Below, one piece after another: positions 6,458 through 11,958 of a stretch of 11,958 bases of DNA (the stretch's first letter is position 1; each line of letters opens with the position of its first letter). A program made the translations under genes and the position numbers. The notes under the pieces were generated by a model, which saw nothing but the letters and a program-made list of their open reading frames with translations, had not been told where the DNA came from and searched no databases. The stretch lies in the NCBI GenBank assembly GCA_903930085.1, contig CAIYXD010000013.1:1-11958 (forward strand), written 5' to 3'. This DNA comes from an uncultured Flavobacteriia bacterium (GTDB lineage: Bacteria > Bacteroidota > Bacteroidia > Flavobacteriales_D > Crocinitomicaceae).

Positions 6458-7696
6458 ATGAAAAGCTACTACTTATTGATTTATTCTCTCTTAATGCTGC
6501 TATTTCTTCCCAAAGTAGCATTTTCTGCAGAGCGCAATCTTATATGTCCAACAGACGTTGTCATTCAGCAAGGCGATTCTATTTCGTTCTGCGCAGGCGA
6601 GTTTATCACAATCAATGCAAATGAAGGTTTTGTTTCGTATGTTTGGACTGGTCCGGAAACTGGATCTACATTGGCACTGAATCCAACGGTTTCAGGAGAA
6701 TATATAGTTATTGCAGCAGATGCACTTGGCTGCATATCCTCCGATACGATAACTGTAACTGTTTTTACAAATCCAACACCCGCAATTGTTTCTTCCGAGG
6801 GAGACTTGCTTTGTCCAGGAACACCAGGCACGAATCTGAGCTTGACGCAAGCATACTCCAATTATACGTGGTCTGCAGGATTCAATTCCGCTACGATTCA
6901 AGTAAATGAAGCTGGAACATATTCTGTATTGGTGCAAGATATAAATGGATGCATTGGAACAACCTCTATCGCAATTGACCAAGCCTATTTTGAATTACTA
7001 ATCTTAGGCGATACAACTGTATGTAATGGAACTTTTGCTACTTTACAAGCAACTGGCGGAGATAATTATGTATGGTCTACGGAAGAAACGGATTCTATCA
7101 TTTCTGTTTCCCCGAATTACAATACAAACTATAGTGTTACCATTTCGCAAGGTATCTGTTCACAAACTTTTGAGCAGGAAATTGTCGTTCTAACGATGCC
7201 TGCATCGAACGTTACAGATACTTTTTTAATTGCTTCCGGAGATCGGGTACGCTTAATTGGACCGGACGGATATGTTTCTTATATCTGGACGCCAGATGTT
7301 AATTTAAATTTCAATGCACAACAAAATCCAATTTTTTCAGGTACAGAAACAACACTTTACTTTGTAAATTCTAGTCACCCTAATGGTTGTTTTCGTATGG
7401 ATTCTGTCTTGGTTATTGTACTTAATTTAACCATTCCAACAGGTTTTTCACCGAATGGAGATTTACAAAACGATACGTTTGAAATCCCTGAAATAATTGG
7501 TTTAAACGCCAATGTGGTAATATTTAACCGATGGGGAGACAAAGTTTTTAAAAGTGAATCGTATCAAAATGACTGGGATGGCTCTTGTCAAACGGAATTT
7601 TGTGTTGGAAATGGACAACTTCCAGAAGGGACCTATTTTTATACTATTGATATTGAATCCATCCATTTTGATGGCTTTACAACTATTAAACGTTAG
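6458..7696 (+). CDS. Secreted Ig-like repeat protein with T9SS type B (CHU_C) sorting domain
   Basis: The 412-aa protein begins with a signal peptide (MKSYYLLIYSLLMLLFLPKVAFSA, cut near residue 24). It then has four Ig/PKD-like repeats marked by a Y-x-W core at residues 61, 136, 204 and 275 (spacing 75, 68 and 71). Each repeat has a SGEY/AGTYSV-type strand or its equivalent and a Gly-Cys or Ile-Cys near the end. Residues 325-412 are a gliding-motility-associated C-terminal domain: IPTGFSPNGD, NDTFEIPEI, FNRWGDKVF (R358-W359-G360), WDG, and LPEGTYFYTID. In this family the domain directs secretion through the type IX system and attachment to the cell surface. The protein is therefore probably a surface adhesin or motility-related protein. 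It is followed 2 bp later by its likely PorP/SprF partner. A 3-codon ATG frame at 6450 ends at once and is not the start. Confidence 0.9.
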   Translation: MKSYYLLIYSLLMLLFLPKVAFSAERNLICPTDVVIQQGDSISFCAGEFITINANEGFVSYVWTGPETGSTLALNPTVSGEYIVIAADALGCISSDTITVTVFTNPTPAIVSSEGDLLCPGTPGTNLSLTQAYSNYTWSAGFNSATIQVNEAGTYSVLVQDINGCIGTTSIAIDQAYFELLILGDTTVCNGTFATLQATGGDNYVWSTEETDSIISVSPNYNTNYSVTISQGICSQTFEQEIVVLTMPASNVTDTFLIASGDRVRLIGPDGYVSYIWTPDVNLNFNAQQNPIFSGTETTLYFVNSSHPNGCFRMDSVLVIVLNLTIPTGFSPNGDLQNDTFEIPEIIGLNANVVIFNRWGDKVFKSESYQNDWDGSCQTEFCVGNGQLPEGTYFYTIDIESIHFDGFTTIKR

Positions 7697-7698
7697 TT

Positions 7699-8670
7699 AT
7701 GAGAACAATAATAGCATTGCTTTTTACCGTGATTTGTGCAAGTTCGTTTGCTCAAAACACCTACAGATTTTCGCAATTTAATTTAGCGAAATCCTTATAT
7801 AATCCAGCTGCTTTGGCTACAGACGCTTCCTATTCGGCAGATTTAATCTATCGAAATCAATGGGCTGGAATAGATGGTGCGCCATCCACATTTGGATTCA
7901 ACGCAGCCTATGAATTAATGGAAGAAATGGCTGTTGGCATCAATTTTTATAGTGATAAAATTGGATTAACGCAAACCAACTCTTTTACTGCTCAGTATTC
8001 TTACCGTTTGATATTTGATAAACGTAAATACCTTGCTTTCGGGCTCGGAATTGGCGGAGATAATTATTCTTCAGATCTTGGTTCTGCAACTATAATTGAG
8101 GCGAATGATCCTGCATTTGCTCAAAGTTATTCCAAATTTCGCGTGAACGGATCATTTGGCATGTACTACCGTTCTTCCAATTTCTATGCTGGATTTAGTA
8201 TTCCACAATTATTTCAAAATTCATCCACTAAAATTTCCGACACGAGAAATATTGAACGGTGGCACTATAATGTTATCTCCGGCTATTTTATTGAAGTTTC
8301 AGACAACTTTATATTCAATCCAAATGTTCAGTTAAAAGCAACGTGGAACGCTCCAATTCAAGGAGATTTGGTGCTCCGTGGAATAAGCAACAATTTAGGA
8401 TTTAGTTTGGGCTATCGAACAGAAAATTCCCTTATACTTGGAATGGATTATATGTTTGCTAAAAATGTTCGGGTTGGTTACGCATTTAACCATGATTTTG
8501 GAAGTCTTGCCCGCGTAAAAGGAATGTCGCATGAAATATGTTTAGGTCTTGCTTTACCTTATTACTTCAATGGGGATGGCTTTGATAGACCAAAATATAT
8601 TGGAAGAAAAGGCGGCATGAAAATGGATTATTCACGACGTTACCAAAGACTAAAACGCCGGAATCTCTAA
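7699..8670 (+). CDS. PorP/SprF family type IX secretion system membrane protein
   Basis: The 323-aa protein has a signal peptide (MRTIIALLFTVICASSFA, cleavage before Q19). A predicted outer-membrane beta-barrel follows, with alternating strands and hallmark segments near the start: YRFSQFNLAKSLYNPAA, then LIYRNQWAGIDGAPSTFGF. PorP/SprF proteins typically pair with a CHU_C-bearing substrate, and SprF is required for surface display of the gliding adhesin SprB. Here the gene begins 2 bp after the stop of the CHU_C protein, a strong sign of translational and functional coupling. After the last barrel strand (LALPYYFNG) there is a 30-residue basic tail ending RRYQRLKRRNL, which may lie in the periplasm. 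PorP/SprF also covers proteins of unknown role, so the T9SS label is by family. No strong terminator was found after the stop. Confidence 0.9.
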   Translation: MRTIIALLFTVICASSFAQNTYRFSQFNLAKSLYNPAALATDASYSADLIYRNQWAGIDGAPSTFGFNAAYELMEEMAVGINFYSDKIGLTQTNSFTAQYSYRLIFDKRKYLAFGLGIGGDNYSSDLGSATIIEANDPAFAQSYSKFRVNGSFGMYYRSSNFYAGFSIPQLFQNSSTKISDTRNIERWHYNVISGYFIEVSDNFIFNPNVQLKATWNAPIQGDLVLRGISNNLGFSLGYRTENSLILGMDYMFAKNVRVGYAFNHDFGSLARVKGMSHEICLGLALPYYFNGDGFDRPKYIGRKGGMKMDYSRRYQRLKRRNL

Positions 8671-8840
8671 GGCACGAACCCAACTGTTTGATTTTTATTG
8701 CATGGAATTTATATGCCTTTCACAAACTGCTCTTTAGCTGTTTACTAAAAGATTACATCGTAGAAAACAAAAGAAATAGTAAAGCAATTTAAACTGTTTT
8801 ATTTTTCAGTTGTTATTCTCTTAAATACGTCGATTCGATG

Positions 8841-8848
8841 TATATTTG
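8841..8848 (+). promoter_or_regulatory. -7 promoter element TATATTTG for gcvP
   Basis: TATATTTG is an exact match to TAnnTTTG, 24 bp before the gcvP ATG at 8873. The leader would be about 15-20 nt. No TTG is found at the expected 17-23 bp spacing (the nearest, at 8810-8812, is 28 bp away). The rest of the 202-bp gap after the PorP/SprF gene is AT-rich with no gene visible. Confidence 0.5.
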
Positions 8849-8872
8849 TAACCTCAAAAATAAACTTTAAGG

Positions 8873-11734
8873 ATGAGCATTTTCTCAAAAAGACACATTG
8901 GACCAAGCGAAGCTGAAAAAGCGCAAATGTTGGAAAAAATCGGTAGCCATTCCGTAACTGAATTAATCGATAAAACTATTCCTGCACACATTCGACTGAA
9001 TAGAGAATTAGATATTTCTGAGGCAATGAGCGAACAGGAATATTTATGCTATGTCACAGAAATTGGAAACAAAAATAAAGTATTCAAATCGTTTATTGGA
9101 TTGGGATACAACGAAACAATTGTTCCTTCTGTAATTCTCAGAAATGTATTGGAAAATCCAGGATGGTATACCGCTTACACGCCTTACCAAGCTGAGATTT
9201 CTCAAGGACGATTGGAAGCATTGTTAAATTTCCAGACGATGGTTTTGGAATTGACAGGAATGGAAATCGCAAATGCATCTTTATTGGATGAAGCAACTTC
9301 GGCAGCGGAAGCAATGATTATGTTCTGGAATTCGCGTTCCCGAAACGATGTAAAAGAAGGGAAAAACAAATTCTTCATCGCAGAAACTGCTTTTTTACAA
9401 ACGATAGATGTTGTAGAAGGCCGGGCTAAAAATCTAGGAATTGAATTAGTTGTTGGTAACCCAGAAACGTTTGAATTGGATGCTACTTTCTTCGGAGCAC
9501 TAGTGCAATATCCAGACGCAACTGGAACAATTATAGATGTTAAAGGTTTTATTTCAAAAGCAAAAGCACAACAAATTCAAGTAGCAGTAGCAGCGGATAT
9601 TCTTTCCTTGGTACTTTTAAATTCTCCAGGTTCCTTAGGCGCAGATTGCGTTCTTGGTTCTTCCCAACGATTTGGAGTGCCAATGGGAGCTGGTGGGCCT
9701 CACGCTGCGTTTTTTGCAGTGAGAGACGAATACAAACGAAATATTCCTGGACGTTTAATTGGCGTATCGAAAGATATGGATGATAATATGGCGCTTAGAA
9801 TGGCGCTTCAAACGCGGGAACAACATATCAAACGCGACAAAGCAACATCTAATATTTGCACTGCTCAAGCGCTTTTAGCTGTGATGGCAAGTATGTATGC
9901 AGTTTACCACGGGCCTGCAGGAATGCGAGAAATCGCTTTGCATGTTCACTCCTTAGCTGCAAAAACAGCAGATGGATTAAAAGCAATGGGAATTGAAACT
10001 GGTTCAAAAAATTATTTCGACACGGTTTGGGTTAAAGGAATTCAATCCTCCGCGATTCAATCCGTTGCAGAAGAACATAAAATGAATTTCCATTACGTAA
10101 ATGACCATGAATTAACGATCAGTTTTGGGGAGCCACATACTACAAAAGATGTAGAAACTATTCTTTCGATTTTTGCAAAAATTCAAGCAAAATCAACGCC
10201 TTCTGTTTCGACAGAATTGCACACGAATTTGGAAGGTACTTTCTTACGTTCGGACAAGGTATTTACGCATGCAACCTTCAATAGTTATCATTCTGAATCC
10301 AAAATGATGCGTTACTTGAAGCGATTGGAAAATAAAGATATTTCTTTGGTTCACAGTATGATTCCACTTGGATCGTGCACTATGAAATTGAATGCGGCAT
10401 CTGAATTAATGCCCATTACTAATCCGCAATTTGCAAATATTCACCCTTTCGCACCACTCAACCAAGTGGAAGGTTACCACGAAATGTTCCGTGAATTGGA
10501 AAAAGATTTATGTGAATGTACCGGTTTTGCAGCAATGTCTTTGCAGCCAAATTCTGGTGCACAAGGAGAATACGCAGGATTAATGGTCATCAAAGCATAC
10601 CACGAATCCCGTCAGGATTTCCAACGAAAAATTATGATAATTCCTTCCTCAGCACACGGAACAAACCCTGCTTCTGCTGTCATGGCAGGTTTTGAAGTGG
10701 TTGTAACCGGTTGCGATGAAAACGGAAATATTGATATTGATGAATTGCGCAATGTAGCGACAGAATTCAAGGATTCTTTGGCTGGTTTGATGGTAACGTA
10801 TCCTTCAACGCATGGTGTTTACGAAGAAGGAATTCGTGAAATAACTTCTATTATCCATGATAATGGCGGACAAGTATATATGGATGGTGCAAACATGAAC
10901 GCACAAGTTGGACTTACAAATCCTGGAAATATTGGTGCCGATGTTTGTCACTTAAACTTGCACAAAACATTTGCAATTCCTCACGGTGGTGGTGGTCCAG
11001 GAATGGGTCCTATCGGTGTTGCGGCGCATTTGGCTCCGTTCTTACCAGGAAGTAAATTAATTAAAGCTGGCGGAGATCAGGCAATTCATTCTATTTCCGG
11101 AGCGCCGTATGGTAGCGCACTGATTTTGTTAATTTCGTTTGGCTACATTAAAATGCTGGGCGCTGTGGGCTTGCGAGAATCCACTGAAATTGCAATTTTA
11201 AATGCAAACTATATCGCTGCCGAATTAAAAGGAGATTATGACATTCTTTACACGGGTAAAAACGGTACAGTTGCGCACGAGTTGATTTTAGATTGCCGCG
11301 AGATCAAGAAAACATCAGATGTTGAAGTTGCAGATATCGCGAAACGTTTGATCGATTATGGTTTCCACGCGCCAACGGTATCTTTCCCAGTTGCTGGAAC
11401 GTTAATGATTGAGCCAACGGAGTCGGAAGACAAAGAAGAATTGGATCGTTTCATAATTGCCATGAAATCTATTCGTAAAGAAATTGCGCAAATAGAAAAT
11501 GGCCATGCTGACAAAGAAAACAATCTGATAAAAAATGCACCGCATACAGCAGATTGTATCATAAATAGAGATTGGAATTATCCTTATTCTCCAAAAGAAG
11601 CGGCGTATCCAGTGGAATACTTGAAAGACTTTAAGTATTGGGTTCCTGTGCGACGAGTAGACAACGCTTATGGTGACAGGAATTTAGTTTGTTCCTGCCC
11701 AAGTGTGGAAAGTTACAAGCATGTTGTGGCATAA
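8873..11734 (+). CDS. gcvP: Glycine dehydrogenase (decarboxylating), P-protein, single-chain form
   Basis: This 953-aa PLP enzyme decarboxylates glycine and transfers the aminomethyl group to the lipoyl arm of the H-protein in the glycine cleavage system. It is the single-chain P-protein, close in length to E. coli GcvP (957 aa), not the split P1/P2 type. The N-terminal half starts with KRHIGPS and contains TAYTPYQAEISQGRLEALLNFQ and NASLLDEATSAAEAM. The C-terminal half (from about residue 450) has MIPLGSCTMKLNA and PNSGAQGEYAGL, then SSAHGTNPASA. The PLP lysine is in HLNLHKTFAIPHGGGGPGMGP (Lys698). The ATG is supported by the conserved KRHIGPS start. The other parts, gcvT, gcvH and lpd, are not in this window; the gene appears to be a one-gene unit closed by a strong terminator. 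Confidence 0.97.
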   Translation: MSIFSKRHIGPSEAEKAQMLEKIGSHSVTELIDKTIPAHIRLNRELDISEAMSEQEYLCYVTEIGNKNKVFKSFIGLGYNETIVPSVILRNVLENPGWYTAYTPYQAEISQGRLEALLNFQTMVLELTGMEIANASLLDEATSAAEAMIMFWNSRSRNDVKEGKNKFFIAETAFLQTIDVVEGRAKNLGIELVVGNPETFELDATFFGALVQYPDATGTIIDVKGFISKAKAQQIQVAVAADILSLVLLNSPGSLGADCVLGSSQRFGVPMGAGGPHAAFFAVRDEYKRNIPGRLIGVSKDMDDNMALRMALQTREQHIKRDKATSNICTAQALLAVMASMYAVYHGPAGMREIALHVHSLAAKTADGLKAMGIETGSKNYFDTVWVKGIQSSAIQSVAEEHKMNFHYVNDHELTISFGEPHTTKDVETILSIFAKIQAKSTPSVSTELHTNLEGTFLRSDKVFTHATFNSYHSESKMMRYLKRLENKDISLVHSMIPLGSCTMKLNAASELMPITNPQFANIHPFAPLNQVEGYHEMFRELEKDLCECTGFAAMSLQPNSGAQGEYAGLMVIKAYHESRQDFQRKIMIIPSSAHGTNPASAVMAGFEVVVTGCDENGNIDIDELRNVATEFKDSLAGLMVTYPSTHGVYEEGIREITSIIHDNGGQVYMDGANMNAQVGLTNPGNIGADVCHLNLHKTFAIPHGGGGPGMGPIGVAAHLAPFLPGSKLIKAGGDQAIHSISGAPYGSALILLISFGYIKMLGAVGLRESTEIAILNANYIAAELKGDYDILYTGKNGTVAHELILDCREIKKTSDVEVADIAKRLIDYGFHAPTVSFPVAGTLMIEPTESEDKEELDRFIIAMKSIRKEIAQIENGHADKENNLIKNAPHTADCIINRDWNYPYSPKEAAYPVEYLKDFKYWVPVRRVDNAYGDRNLVCSCPSVESYKHVVA

Positions 11735-11759
11735 AAGACGCTAAAAAAGAAAACAAATT

Positions 11760-11793
11760 AAATCCGCTTTGAAATCTCAAAGCGGATTTTTTT
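11760..11793 (+). terminator. Rho-independent terminator after gcvP
   Basis: AAATCCGCTTTGA (11760-11772) pairs perfectly over 13 bp with TCAAAGCGGATTT (11777-11789) across a 4-nt loop, and the right arm runs into seven Ts (11787-11793). It lies 25 bp after the gcvP stop, making it one of the clearest signals in the window. Confidence 0.93.
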
Positions 11794-11854
11794 GCGTTAC
11801 GCAACTAGATTACAAAAATTTTCGTCTCACTAGAAGTCTGTAAATAAAAATCTT

Positions 11855-11958
11855 ATGAAAATAGTACTACACTTTCTTTTTGTTATTTCAATTGCTTTGT
11901 TGGCAAATACAAAATCCTTTGCGCAAGGATTCACCTTAACTGGTCTAACGACAAATAC
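11855..11958 (+). CDS. Start of a secreted protein (3' end outside window)
   Basis: An ATG at 11855 opens a frame that runs to the window edge (34 complete codons). It encodes a typical signal peptide: MKIVLHF, a hydrophobic core FVISIALLA, then NTKSFA with likely cleavage before QG. The residues after it (GFTLTGLTTN) are too few to identify a family. The gene stands 65 bp beyond the gcvP terminator and is likely its own unit. The preceding bases are A-rich, like the other start regions here. Confidence 0.7.
   Translation, partial: MKIVLHFLFVISIALLANTKSFAQGFTLTGLTTN

Noticed and set aside
6692..6982. Minus-strand frames opposite the Ig-repeat protein (also 6565-6861)
   Set aside because: Cys-rich odd composition from reading repeat DNA backwards; no conserved features.
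8671..8872. Glycine riboswitch before gcvP
   Set aside because: No matching tandem aptamer pattern by eye, and the promoter element is too close to the start codon.

Overview
The window looks like ordinary chromosome from a member of the Bacteroidota, most likely Flavobacteriales. The organism call rests on gene content. There is a T9SS-type gliding-motility C-terminal (CHU_C) domain, a PorP/SprF-family outer-membrane protein, a Bacteroidetes-style TonB (KKN..DLERKR N-terminus), an IPExxxVDY-family protein beside pyruvate kinase, AT-rich DNA, A-rich leaders without clear Shine-Dalgarno sequences, and several TAnnTTTG -7 promoter elements. A Fluviicola/Crocinitomicaceae-like source is a guess from the look of the proteins, not shown by the sequence.

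Left part (1-2130): the 3' end of a radical SAM/SPASM protein runs in from the left edge. It is followed by a membrane-anchored DNA/RNA non-specific endonuclease (DRGH family) carrying a small Cys/His cassette at its C-terminus. A stretch of about 300 bp without a recognisable gene follows, holding a perfect GC-rich 18-bp palindrome. On the minus strand lies an easily missed 53-aa membrane protein gene with its own terminator, divergent from fumC.

Middle (2131-4971): fumC (class II fumarase, TCA cycle) converges on a minus-strand TonB-type energy transducer, and the two share a hairpin terminator. An AT-rich divergent region separates tonB from the IPExxxVDY-family gene.

Right part (4540-8670): the IPExxxVDY gene, pyk (pyruvate kinase), a secreted protein with four Ig-like repeats and a CHU_C type B T9SS sorting domain, and a PorP/SprF-like barrel protein all lie on the plus strand. 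Gaps are 52, 15 and 2 bp, so they are probably one transcription unit. The last two genes form the usual T9SS adhesin plus outer-membrane partner pair. The TonB protein, the PorP/SprF protein and the CHU_C protein all serve the cell envelope, while pyk, fumC and gcvP are central metabolism.

End (8671-11958): gcvP (single-chain glycine decarboxylase) is monocistronic, with a good -7 element and a strong terminator. The first 34 codons of another secreted protein run off the right edge.

No rRNA, tRNA, CRISPR array, insertion sequence or phage gene was seen. I found no convincing new multigene system. The best items for a second look are the 53-aa membrane protein, the Cys/His tail of the nuclease, the intergenic palindrome, and the coupling of pyk to T9SS cell-surface genes.
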